From: Apostichopus japonicus
Lineage: Eukaryota; Echinodermata; Holothuroidea; Aspidochirotida; Stichopodidae
DNA length: 64,000 nucleotides
Direction of reading: 5' to 3'
Assembly: GCF_037975245.1 (NCBI RefSeq)
Contig: NC_092564.1
Span: 13,542,484-13,606,483 of the forward strand
Part shown: piece by piece, positions 21,006-31,997 of the stretch
Position numbering within the stretch: position 1 is the first letter of the stretch
How the letters are laid out: each line of letters starts with the position of its first letter
Program-made: the position numbers and the translations under genes
Notes under the pieces: model-generated
Database searches by the model: none
What the model saw: the letters and a program-made list of their open reading frames with translations, nothing else
Told to the model about the DNA's origin: nothing

Positions 21006-23542
21006 CTTACGATATAGTGACATGTGAAGTTATCACAACTATTAGGAAGGGCAGAAAACCGGTGTCGTTTAGTGGTCTAGCCAGCTTGTCTCGAAATGTT
21101 TTAGTTTGACTCTGATGGATGCCTTTCGACTGGTTCATCTCAGGTTTCGACTACATTTTCAACAATTTGAATTATTTCGACTTTTCTTTGAATTTTATTT
21201 TTTTCGATTTATAAATATGACAACGCAAAGTTTCAAGAAACAATATTCTAGATCTTGTTTCATTTGACAGCTTTCTGGAAAGTTGAACCATATCAAAATT
21301 CTTCGCGAAATTTTGACTTCGTTATCGATATGTTGCCTTTTTTCTTATGGAAATTGTGAATCAAATCGCGACAGAATTTCCCATAAACTGTGAATGTTAT
21401 GGTGTTTCATCATTACTTTTCCTTTCATGACAACTTAAATTTGGACATGTTATCTTAGAATCTTTCTCATTTCATTGAACTTTAAAAGTTGCATGCCTTT
21501 AGTGTGTGTGTGCGTGTGTGTGTGTGGGTCACCTCTATTTCGCTCATACCCATTACATTTTAGCCACAATGATATGTCACATAATACCATCCTGCTAAAC
21601 AAAAATCTCTCTTCCCCCTCCTCCAATGAGAATACAAATATGTTCAAAAGTTCCTCTTAATTAACGTACACTCCTCACACTATATATATATATATACTGA
21701 AACTGTTCAAATCTGTCAAAATCTGAAATCTGTCAAACATTCATAGGCCAAACTCAGCAGCCTATACTGGTCCCAATTTTAACAGACATATATGTGAAAA
21801 TTACTTTCCTATTGGTTCTAAATCTCCACATGATTCCCAGACAAGTATTTTTTTTTTCTAATCATACTTTTGCCGTGGATTCCATTAGCCCTCGTGCAGT
21901 TCTTTACAACTTTATGGAGCAGCTGTTTTTCTTGTTTGATGGCACCATAAAGACACTTGGAATCAAACAATATATAGCTTTGGGGAGTATTTCTGATCGG
22001 GGTGTGGTTGGGGGGGGGGGGGGGGATGGGGCACTGTAATTGACTGTGAATGCAGAAGGTTACCAAAAAAGGAGGCCAGTTGTTGGAGGTCCCGGAAGCT
22101 TCGTCATGATTTTCAGCTATTTCGTGCCTTCTCATGTAAACATCAAACACAAGAAAAGACATATGAGAATACGAATTTCTCTCTCGAATGACTTCTTGTG
22201 CGGCGAATTTTGGTGAAAAAGTACCCCATTACCATCACGATCTGTTGGCATTGTCATCGAGCAGATTTATGCATGAATGCTTAATTTGCACATGTACTGA
22301 ATGGCTAGCTTTTGCCTTTACTAAAGAAGAGTCGAGTTCCTACTTCTTGGGGCAATAAAACGGGGCTAATTTGCATCTATATAATTAATCAATACATGAA
22401 ACATGAGTCAATCCAGTATTTCAGCTATGTCTTCATGAAGCCCTGATACCAGAAGTACAAAATACTCAGTTGTAATGAAGGTCGGTTCAAATGTTATCAC
22501 TAACGAAGAGTGTCCCCCCCCCCACCACCACCCCCCCCCCCTCTAAAAGTCAACAGCTGAGCCTTTCTAACGATTTCATTATCACCTCACAAAAGCTTGT
22601 AGCACAGAAACCGGTCAATAAAATACTTTACTTCCTCTGAAACTTACACTTGAACCTTTGAGTCCCATGTGATCTTGTACATCATGATTAAGTAAATGAT
22701 AATGTTGACAGGTTTATGTACCACGATGTGTTGGATTTCACACTCCAAAAAAAAACAACATACGACGGCTTCCTCAACTTTTATGAGCACATTAATGGTT
22801 TAGCGCCGATGCACGGTATACTCAATACCCTTGTGTATAATGAAAGAATCTTCCTCCGTTTAATCCTCCAAAGATTAAAGATCCACCTTTTTTAAAGAAG
22901 GATTAGTTTAAGAAAGGGCATGTACTAACAATAAAAGTCAAGCATCGTCACAATAAAAATTATTAAAACATTAAAAATTATATAAAATTTATGTTTTGTT
23001 TTGGCACATGACTTCTTTTTCAGCCTTCTGTGAAAATAAATCTCAGCACGAAATGTGTTCTTGAATGTTTCTTGCATTAATGCTCCTGTACCGAAAATAA
23101 AAACCCTGAGAATTCCTGATCTTTTTTTTTATAGTTTATATGACACATAAGCCCCATATGAGTAGGAAAAAGAGGGAAGCTGCAACCTCTCCCCTCTCCA
23201 CTTTGGAAGATGAAAGAAAGGAATCTGCTTCTTCCTCTCATTGTTTTCATTTAGAGTAAACACTCCATGATCATCAGGGCTAAATCATTAACTCGTTCCT
23301 TTGCATTAGTAAAAGGAATGATCATTTGTTCGTTTCAAATCCTTCTATAATATGTCTACTCTTGTTTGTTTGTTTTGCTGTTTTTGGTTTGTTTTGTTTT
23401 TTGCTTATTCTCTCTCTTTCTAAATTTCTAAAAAAAAAAGTCGAAGGTCACAGTAGCATCAAGAAGACTGAAATTCTGGTGATGAACTCAGACACCACCG
23501 GTTTCTTCCCCTCACGGCTGCCTACGCCACTATAGTCTAGGC
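21006..23542. other. Intergenic DNA with microsatellites and C/G tracts, no gene
   Basis: This stretch contains a GT repeat (about 21503-21527), a TA repeat (about 21681-21697), a long G tract (about 22009-22025) and a C/CCA tract (about 22513-22541). No reading frame has a recognisable domain and no transposon ends were resolved. Confidence 0.5.
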
Positions 23543-23655
23543 CAGAGGTGGGCAAAGTGCGGCCCGTGTGTCGTGGTTGGCCCGTAAATTTGCTGCTTTC
23601 CGCGTTAAGGTTCTCTAAATATGTAATAGTCTGTCTGTGGGCCAGGGGGGGGGCT
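23543..23655. mobile_element. hAT terminal fragment (CAGAGGTGGGCAAAGTGCGG)
   Basis: CAGAGGTGGGCAAAGTGCGG then CCCGTG is a typical end of hAT (Charlie/MER-like) elements. The matching right end was not found; the similarity fades in a GGGCCAGGGGGGG stretch at about 23640. It is a one-ended fragment. Confidence 0.55.
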
Positions 23656-24361
23656 GATTTTATTCCCGGGGATCCCCCTGAAGTAAACATGGTTGCGCAC
23701 ACAGTTGTGGAATAGTTTTCTCTTTAATATAAGTTTTACACCGTAGTATTACATTAATACTTCTTATGTTTGGAGATTCGAAATGTGTTCCTAATTTCGC
23801 AATATTTTACTCTGAGTTATCGTACACGTGAGGTCTCTTCTTTGTTTGTGTTTTGTTTATATTTAGGGGGGGGTCAAGAGAAAAAATATTTGGAGACAGT
23901 TCGACCTACAAACCTCGAGACACACATTTTACTGTCTAGAAGTACATGACTTGGCTCCGACTCAAATATTTCGTTAAAGAAATTGTTTTTTGTCTTTTTC
24001 AGTCGTAAAACTTCTAGGAGGGGGTAAATGTTATCACGTTATGACCGTCGTTAAATGTTCATCCTTACACCTCTATGTAGAGTAACCATGTCTGAACTAT
24101 TTGAATGTTCTGAGTTTATTCTGTTATATGACTATTTTTAGATTCGTGCCTCCTTCAGAGCAAGTGAAGCATATGCAAGGGTCATACAGTAGGCCTTACA
24201 AGTTCTCTTTTGGTTGTATTATATGATATACAAGACTGATATAGGCAATAGAGATACAAACCCATCCAAATGTGCGTGAAACTTGGAATACCAACATGAC
24301 AGTGTACAACTTGAATACTGTGTGATGATATTGCTCTATGACTATGACATTTCTATATATG
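23656..24361. other. Intergenic DNA, no gene seen
   Basis: A-T rich sequence with one G tract (about 23864-23871). No domain, RNA gene or repeat boundary was identified. Confidence 0.5.
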
Positions 24362-24425
24362 TGTAGCAAGTGGTATGACAGATAAATAGCAAATAAATAT
24401 TAAATAACACACCAGAAAAATTCCA

Positions 24426-24467
24426 CTTCACGACCGGTTTCGTCTTTTTGGGACTCATCAGGCGAAG
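24426..24467 (-). ncRNA. Minimal type I hammerhead ribozyme
   Basis: On the minus strand the order is CTTCGC (stem I, 5' side), CTGATGA (core), GTC-loop-GAC (stem II, 3 bp), GAA, then A-C paired with G-T around a 2-nt CG loop (stem III, 2 bp), C (cleavage base), and GTGAAG (stem I, 3' side). CTTCGC and GTGAAG pair over 6 bp with one G-T wobble. All core positions are present. A 2-bp stem III is the mark of minimal hammerheads, which are thought to act as dimers; here the palindrome ACCGGT would form a 6-bp stem III between two copies. The predicted cut follows GGTC at 24432-24435. Confidence 0.88.
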
Positions 24468-24520
24468 GTAGGAATCGAGTCCCCAGATATTGTGTCACAA
24501 GTCCGTACCACTTGACCACA
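24468..24520 (-). promoter_or_regulatory. tRNA-like RNA polymerase III promoter (A and B boxes)
   Basis: On the minus strand TGGTCAAGTGG (24508-24518) matches the A-box consensus and sits in a D-arm-like hairpin (GTC, loop, GAC, 24501-24516). GGACTCGATTCC (24471-24482) matches a B box about 25 bp downstream. The B box ends a few bases before the hammerhead. The anticodon and T stems do not pair cleanly, so this is a promoter relic of a tRNA, not a tRNA gene. Confidence 0.55.
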
Positions 24521-24639
24521 GTGATTCTACTGGTGTGTGAATACGTATAAATTGGCTTTGTATAACTGTTATTGAGCGCGTATTATCAATATTTATTTAT
24601 CTGTCGCACCACTTGCTACATATTCATTTCTTATTTATA

Positions 24640-24671
24640 TGTATTCATATATATATGTACATATATATATG

Positions 24672-24716
<45 letters not shown>
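24640..24716. repeat. TA/CATA microsatellite
   Basis: An alternating AT run with GTACAT and GTATAT interruptions followed by a pure TA tract. Confidence 0.9.
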
Positions 24717-24718
<2 letters not shown>

Positions 24719-24767
24719 TCCCAGTCACCCCCGTGGCTCTGCCTAGATGTATAACCGTATCATGATG

Positions 24768-26106
24768 CAGTGACGTAGCCAGGAATTTGAAAGGGGGGAG
24801 CACTTTTTGCGATTGATATCGATTTTCAAAAATTTAGGTACGACTATCTGAGCGCAGCGCCACCATCGGTTGGCGCGGAGCGTACAAGAAAATTTTTGGT
24901 TTTACAAGATGGCCGGAAACGGCCCTTCCCGAGTGTTCATGCTGGTTCCATGGCCTCTTGCTAACTTGAGACACCTCATTCAATATCTATAGTAATTGTC
25001 TTTGATACAGCTTTAAATGTTTAATTTAGCCTAATTAGAGAAGGCGAGAGCTATCCGACGATTGCCATCTGATTCAAACTGTTTTCTCAACTGAAATATT
25101 ATCTGCGTAAACAGGTTCTTAACTAGATGTTACAACACTGACAAGATCGGATCCTATAGTCTTTTTCGGCGGGTAGAGTGTTGAATGAAACGACACGCGA
25201 TAGAAATGACAGCCTAAATTAGAAGACTAGGTCACCTAATTAAGCCATATTCTTGCTACGTTCATTTCAATAGTTATTCCTGTCTAGACTCTTAAACTCG
25301 TCCAGCAAGCTTATGGATTTGAAATATGGGTGTTTTTAAAAAAAGATAACTTGGCCAAAAAAAGTGTAGGCCCGGGCCCACAGTGCCACATACTGGCTAC
25401 GCCCCTGATCATATAATATCATATTATCAGCAGATTTTGTTCCTGTTTGAATTCTTTTACATGTTCTTTTACATAATATATCAAAAAGACAAACATAGTG
25501 CTCTTTTACAATTTTTCAAGTAGGATGATTCTTGTTTACTGTCCAATGTCTGGACTTTAATACATTTGACCAACTTAACTGATGGACAATATAAACTTTC
25601 ATATTTTGGAATATAGACAGATATGCAGTGGCCTAAAAACAAATATCGTTATCGCAGTGTATTAGCAGTGTAATAATTATTTATAGGAAGTGCGTATCGC
25701 GTACGATTGCTAGCTTAGCTTCATAACATGCTGTTCGTGCAACAACTTAGGACGAATCATAGAAAGGATGAGAACGAACGTTGTCGACGTTGTTGTGCAT
25801 ACGGTTCGTGACATTCGATAGAGTGCGGTTAGGTAGGCAATATGTATTTTATTATGCAGTGACCAACTGTAGGCTTGTAATAGGCTATAGGCTAAATTTA
25901 GCTAATTGCATCTGCCAAACTAAGTAAGTAGTTGAATCAGTAGGCGTGAATGTTACTACGATTATAATTGAGTTAACGGAGCTGACGAGTATTCAAGATC
26001 AAAAGAGCACTGACAAAATACCCTACTAAAAAAACAACAGTTTTTAAACATTTTTTTCGACACTGAAAGGGGGGGGAGCGGTCGCTCCCCCCTGGCTACG
26101 TCCCTG
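24768..26106. mobile_element. 1.34-kb hAT-like element, copy 1, intact target-site duplication
   Basis: The left end CAGTGACGTAGCCAGG and the inverted right end CAGGGACGTAGCCAGG are terminal inverted repeats differing at one base. TCATGATG flanks the element on both sides (24760-24767 and 26107-26114), a perfect 8-bp duplication as made by hAT (and P) elements. The right 680 bp (25426-26106) is about 95% identical to 45520-46199. The left half differs from that copy after about 60 bp and includes an inverted copy of the GGTGGCGCT module and a second GGCTACGCCCCTG end at 25412, so it is probably composite. No transposase is encoded. Confidence 0.9.
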
Positions 26107-26114
26107 TCATGATG

Positions 26115-28780
26115 GTTTTGTGGCTTTCAACATAATTTTACGGGGTTTGGGGCTGGGGCTCTAATTTAACTCTCCTGGTCATGTTTAACAGTACTTTGGT
26201 ATAAAATGAAACACTTATTAGACTGTCACCAGTAGGCATAGTTCACATGAGTTGACCTATCAAAATTGTATTAACCTCTTCCTACATTCAGTGGTTCGTT
26301 CTCCGAGCAAAAATGTTTACAACGATACCGGTATGAAATTGGATAATTTTCCGAATTGTGAGTAATATTAGTAAATACAAAGTACTTCTTTAGACACATT
26401 ATCCCGTTTAGTTACCTTTCGTTACAGCAGTTATATCACTGACTCGGTCAAGTTCTTTCAAGACTCTTTTATCTGTTGTTCGTCACAAATCTCTGTTTTC
26501 AAATTGCAGAAATCTGTCCTATCTTCCAGGCACTTCAACAAATAGGCTAGAACAGTCGTGAACTATGGAACGCCAAAAGAATAACAGGTGGTGTTGCTAG
26601 GACCGACGTGGTCTTTTTGACGTTTCCATGACCGGTTAAATAAAAAGTAGGACATATGGGGGATCTGAAATTCCGTAGGATGATTTGGTGGGTAAGACGG
26701 GCCACGCGGAAAATATGCAAATACGTTGTAAAACTGCCAACTTGTTCTTTTCATACACACATGCATGTTGTTATGATGTTCAGAATCCCTCATGCATTAC
26801 CTCATGTAACGCTAACTATATCGAATAGCGTTTGGCGCGTGTAAATCGTGTTGTTTCTAAGCAACACTTGCAAATCACTTAGGAGTTTGGCTCAAGTTAG
26901 TATATAAGGTGAAATGATGAGTCGATTCCTACTATGTAACCGATATATAGATCACATTAATATACATCGTTTGAGAAAAAAAAAACAAGTTTTATTCGAA
27001 GTGATAATATATGTGTTTCAAGCATTAGTTGCGATGATAATATCTTCATGTATTTGAGAAATACTCTTTATAGCGTTAGAGCCTGCGCTTCAAATGGGTA
27101 ACTCACGGTCCGCGTGTCGTATTCTATTTCTGCTAAGAAAAATAGTGTCCAAAAAAAGGACTCACAAAGCAGAATAGATAACAAAAGTCTATTTCTGGTA
27201 TATAATTATTCTTACAATTCATTTACATTTGCATTTTTCAAGTTGCAATAAAGACGTATTTAAATTACAATAGATCAAATTATTGGCTGGCATTTTTGAA
27301 TATACCTAACGGAAAATTATAAAGAATATTCTTTTTTTTTTTCTTCTTTGTACATCTTATCTCTAACATTGAAAGTTTAATGTTAATTTATAACTAAATA
27401 AAATGACCATACACGTTTCGTAACAAACAAAAAAACAACTTCACAGAATCACCAACCACTTCACTACACAAGAGAATACTTTCTTCCTTAAATGGAAAAT
27501 CGTCGTCACATGAACAATACCCTTTTAATACCATTATATAAATGCATTCATAATGGGGGCGGGTTGGGGGAGGGAGAAAAGAGAAAAATAAATAAGGAAA
27601 TAAGTAAGTTTTAAACAAATTTCACAAGAAAACTGAAAGCGGTAGTTCGTTTAAAATGTTACTTGCATGCCTTCATCGGCTGCTCAATGCTAAAAACAAT
27701 TTTGACCAATATCGTTACACCCAACTTATAAACTTATTTTAACCTATAATTTTCTAAGCCTTAATAAAGTCATTAAATTGAAAACATCTATGGAATTCAA
27801 ACTACAACTTCCGTCAAAACAAACCAAAGTGAAGCGAATTCCGACAGAAAGTGTCATATTAATGATGTTGCATTATGCCATTTTTAATAAATATTTCTAT
27901 CATGTCCGCGAAATAAGGAATTGTTTGAAATTCTATAATTTACCGCAAAATTGTGCGACGACGTCAGACCCAAATGTTTTTTCTAGTTACTTCTGTAAAG
28001 TAAATTTACTACCGTATTGGCTTGATATCAGCAAACAGTATACATCCGCCAAATTAAAGAAGCATATATAGCACACCATGGTTGTCCTTGACAATCTATT
28101 GTGTCCTTACGCATCTGTTTGGTTATCGTTAAAGGTGAAAACAATATGTTAGTTGTGTAGACCCTTCCGTATAAGGATATGACGTAGTACTATGCATGTG
28201 TTTGCTAAACTAGGTATCCAGCCAGTTAATAAAAAAATAGCTTTCATCGACAAAAAAAGAAGTGCAAAAGGTTAAATTCTTCAAAGTAAAAATGGTATTC
28301 AAATATAACCTGCGCTGATAAATATCCATCATATGCCAATGCTAACATTTTGCACAATAAATCATCATATGAAAAATGGTTTATCAAGGTACATGATCAC
28401 TCAGCGGGAGTCTTTTACAAGTTGATTTCATAAAAAAAAAATCAGAGAATCATCTAGTTAGGTAGGGGTGATTAAAAAGATCGAACGGCTATATTTAAAT
28501 GAAACCGATATACCCCAGTGTCAAAAATAACAAACTGTGTCAAAAATAACAAACTAAATTCGACATCATTCATGTTTTCCAAGGAATGCACTTGAACATA
28601 CATAACTTACAAACAGAGACAAAAAGGATTGATTCATGTCAAATGTTTGCTGTAGCTTAACCTTAGCATTTTTTAAAAATGTGAGATGTTTTCCCGCTCA
28701 TAGATATTTCAATATGTCATAAACACAGCTGCAGCTCGATTATTTCACGTTAAAGCTTGCGTCAATTTGCCACCGACAAT
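26115..28780. other. Intergenic DNA, no gene supported
   Basis: A-T rich sequence. A 97-codon frame at 27778-28071 and a 76-codon frame near 26563-26793 show no domain, compositional signal or splice context, and I do not call them. No transposon ends were resolved. Confidence 0.5.
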
Positions 28781-28785
28781 CTACC

Positions 28786-28876
<91 letters not shown>

Positions 28877-28915
28877 TACATATATACATATATACATATA
28901 TACATATATACATAT

Positions 28916-28987
<72 letters not shown>
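28786..28987. repeat. Composite TA microsatellite with central ACATATAT block
   Basis: About 80 bp of pure TA, about 60 bp of an 8-bp ACATATAT unit, then about 55 bp of pure TA. It is nearly self-complementary along its length. Frames of alternating I and Y on both strands are artefacts. Confidence 0.97.
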
Positions 28988-30930
28988 TTAAATGTTAAAG
29001 GGATAGCTAAGGCATAAAACATATAGTTACCCTACTATAGTTTACCTTAGGTATACTTACCTTACCATATTTACCTTAGTTCATGTATCTTCAAAGATAT
29101 AAAGGTACCATACTTGATAACAACGATCACATCAAAACTGATATAAAGTTATATATGTAAGTATACAGCCGATTCACACAGAGATTACAGTAACTATTGT
29201 AAATCTTAAAACTTTGTATCACAGTTAAAAATGGATTGTGCTGCCCCCACCCCCCATAAGTATAGAATGGTCACTCATACTGAAACTGCGAACTTAACCT
29301 CACTATTTCTCTGTGTGACATTTAAATTGCCTAAGTACGGTCTAACCCTTCTTTTAATGCAGTAAACTAATTAAGAGTCGAACTCATGCATTCTGTACTA
29401 TTTATTATGATTGCTCATACCACTTGGTACTGTATTACGATGCCGACGACCTACCAACATTAACTTGAAAAGTAAAGGTCGAATCCCGGGGTTATTGACT
29501 TTTGCTGTGTTGATATTCCAAACCGAACATGAATACACAACAAATGAACATGTTTTGTGGAAATCGACAAAAGTCACCCTTGCTAACCTCATGTCTATCA
29601 TTTTTATTAAATATAATCTGCTCGTCTTTTATGTCGAAATGTTTTCCTTGATGTCAAAATTTCCCCCCGGGTTTGTCGACCTTCCACTGCGGGGAATACA
29701 ACTGTATAGGCTGCCCTATGTGCTACAACTTTGACCTGTGCGTAGTGGTACAAATTAAGACATCTACTGGAGGAACATATCTCTCATATCCGTCAAATAA
29801 AAATAGAAAAACATTTTGAGACAACGACCCTGGTAAAGTAATTTGTACATTTACCTTAAAAAGAGAGATGACGATTGGTTTGTACAAGCAATAGGAAAAC
29901 ACTTTCTAGATTACCCTTGCTTCTTGGAATATGATCTCGCCCAGGTATAGACGCATATCATACAGGCCACTGCAGCTGTTAGTTCCAAACACCGGGGACT
30001 TTTACTTGCTAGAAGTGACAAACGGTAATTGGCATCATGAAGGTTTCAAGTAAACACTTTCGGTTTACGCTTCCAATTCCTCAGTTTATGCTCTTCTTCG
30101 AATAATCAAACAGCAAACTTTGATATTGATATTAAGTTTATGAACCACTTAACAGGAGACACAATTGCGGTTTCAACTTATGCCTCCATATGTGCCCCCC
30201 CCCCCTCCCTCCGTATACCTTCGTTATTTTACCTGTTTCTAGTCAATTACGTGACTTAATAAGCAGGTGGGTGCAACTCACTCGATGCCATTGTTATTTG
30301 TTGTGGTATCTGAATGTTCTCTCACTATGGTTTGTTTTTCATTTAATGGGTTATGTATAGCCAGTTGATTATTTGTTCAAAACTTTGACATAAGTCATAT
30401 GACAGATCATTTAACTACTTACAGTTCATTTTCTTGGAAATTAACCATGAGTTATAGTTCCAAGTAACTGTATCTATTTCTGGAGGTGTTTGTGACCTTT
30501 CCGTTCCACAGTGTGACACGATATAATAACATAGAACGAGGTTTTCATTCTTACATTACAAAAGTAATGATCATATCTTGACAGTTGTCATAACCTTTTA
30601 ATCAGGTTGGTATCTGTGGAACGCGAAAAAGCTCGTTCGTGGTGATAGCAACGCAAGCGCCAATTTTAATAATGCAAACGCTTACAATGAAAGAACGTCC
30701 TTATACCTGTCCGTCTTAATATAAACTTGTCTATTCTTCATTTTAAAAGTAAAAATCCACTCTTTGAAAGTGTCCATGCAGGAAGAGCCCATATTTTCCT
30801 CTGCCTCCTTGACCCTGTAAACGCAGCCCTGCACACCCCCCCCCACCCCCCCACACACACACACACATACGCAAACTATCGCCTTTCTCGTTAGGCTTGG
30901 ATATGGTGTGATTCAATACAGCCTTCTAAA
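28988..30930. other. Intergenic DNA downstream of the ankyrin gene, no gene supported
   Basis: Mostly unique A-T rich sequence with C tracts (about 30196 and 30836-30850) followed by a short CA repeat. A 107-codon plus-strand frame at 29411-29734 has no recognisable feature. I see no RNA gene. Confidence 0.5.
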
Positions 30931-30936
30931 TTTATT
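30931..30936 (-). promoter_or_regulatory. Possible polyadenylation signal of the ankyrin gene
   Basis: AATAAA on the minus strand lies about 200 bp past the stop codon of the ankyrin-repeat gene. The position is plausible for a short 3' UTR, but other AT-rich hexamers exist nearby. Confidence 0.35.
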
Positions 30937-31096
30937 ACTCTAATATATTAAATATTTATACTGTTGATATTATTATACTGTAATTATGTATACTGCACTT
31001 GACATTAGCTCATCATAGAGCCTAATACTTTACTTTCACCAGAGAGAGATCAATACCCTAGCAATGATAATGTAGCAGGCTTAGAACAGCCTATAT

Positions 31097-31139
31097 TTAG
31101 AAGGTCAGGTCAGGTCATTCCAGGTCAGCTAAGGTCAGC
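31097..31139 (+). promoter_or_regulatory. Cluster of AGGTCA-type half-sites at the end of the ankyrin gene
   Basis: AGGTCAGGTCAGGTCA, CCAGGTCA and AAGGTCA occur within 43 bp, i.e. five GGTCA words in one orientation. AGGTCA is the nuclear-receptor half-site. The cluster covers the last codon and stop of the ankyrin gene and the start of its 3' UTR. It may simply be a short tandem repeat. Confidence 0.35.
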
Positions 31140-31997
31140 GAAACAAGTAGGATGGTACAGATGTGGATGATTTGCCCGCCCAATTCCCGGTACCCTTACC
31201 GCTGTATTGTCTGTTGACAGCTTTAATAACTGGGGCTGAGATCTGCCCTGATGCGGGTGTCCTTCTGGGTGAGGTACTCATATAGGCAGGAGGAGAGGTC
31301 GGTGAGGTACTCAGATTTTGAGGTGCTCCTCTTGCAGTCCTTGATACGCGAGGTAGTTTTAACGGCTTTATCGATTTTGCTTTGCTTGTTGTTACGTTCA
31401 CGATCGATGAGTCATCTTTACTTGCCCCTAACTTGATTCCTTTCTCATTCGGTAAAGATCGCCGCCTGATGTTTAATTTCGGTCCTTTGTCGGCCAATCC
31501 AATCTGCACCGACATGCGCCTTGGCTTGCTCTTTTTGACTTCACCTCGTATGGCTTCGTCGTCTACAGTTTCCCGGGCTTCGCCATCGAGGTCCTCGGCA
31601 AGTCGCTCCATAGTCCTCCCAACCTGAAATACAATACTGTTCATTTGATCAATGTATTCCTTGCTGAGAGGTAAATTTTGAAGCTTCTGCGCTGTATTGT
31701 CAAACGGCGACTGGGATGTCATCGCATGTCTTTGAAGCCTAATCTCGGGGCAAAAGTCATTCAAAATGCTCCTCCCCATTGCTTTACGCGCTTCACGAGC
31801 TCTGACTTTCCTCTGGGCAACAGAGTCTAACAATAAAAGTTCGGGAGTGTGGCACCGTCCATGGTCGATTGCGTAGTCCTTGGCTGTGAAATTATCACTT
31901 GTGCTTCGCAACGACACGTCTGCGTGGCCCTGGGAGACCAAAACACGACAAACATCTGAAAACCCTTGCCGAGCCGCCACCATCAAAGGTGTCAAAC
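31135..31997 (-). CDS. Ankyrin-repeat protein, exon 2 (last coding exon)
   Basis: The exon starts after TATATCTGTAG with GT TTG ACA CCT and runs 286 codons to a TGA. It joins the exon at 36591-37149 in frame (G|GT = Gly), making LTPLMVAARQGFSDVCRVLV, a clean ankyrin repeat that follows the NHEG turn ending exon 1. After a degenerate further repeat (to about residue 245) the protein is non-repeat. It has an Arg/Lys-rich helix-like stretch (VAQRKVRAREARKAMG), a segment with QNLPLSKEYIDQMNSIVFQV, basic phospho-site-like words (KKSKPRRMS, IRRRSLPNE) and a Ser/Thr/Pro-rich tail. The whole protein is 473 residues. N-terminal ankyrin repeats plus a basic disordered tail resemble the ANKRD33/34/63 group of adaptor-like proteins. 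The exact orthologue is uncertain. No membrane segment or signal peptide is seen. Confidence 0.9.

Larger units (their letters stand above)
24362..24620 (-). mobile_element. 259-bp retroelement-like unit with terminal inverted repeats, tRNA-like promoter and hammerhead ribozyme
   Basis: The two ends are inverted copies: TGTAGCAAGTGGTATGACAG then ATAAATA at the left, and TGTAGCAAGTGGTGCGACAG then ATAAATA when the right end is read on the minus strand, about 30 bp of near identity. Inside them a second inverted pair, CACACCAG, lies at about 24408 and 24530. Reading the minus strand, a tRNA-like D arm and A box (24501-24518), a B box (24471-24482) and then a complete hammerhead motif (24426-24467) follow in order. 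There is no coding frame. Known hammerhead carriers in animals are Penelope-like elements, retrozymes and the schistosome Sm-alpha SINE-like family. The class here is not settled. Confidence 0.75.

Noticed and set aside
24572-24754. I/Y-rich frames across the TA microsatellite
   Set aside because: They come from alternating TA and carry no gene signal.
27778-28071. 97-codon plus-strand frame
   Set aside because: No recognised domain, no splice or repeat context; expected by chance in 64 kb.
29411-29734. 107-codon plus-strand frame overlapped by a minus-strand frame
   Set aside because: Composition and context give no support, and both strands being open suggests chance.
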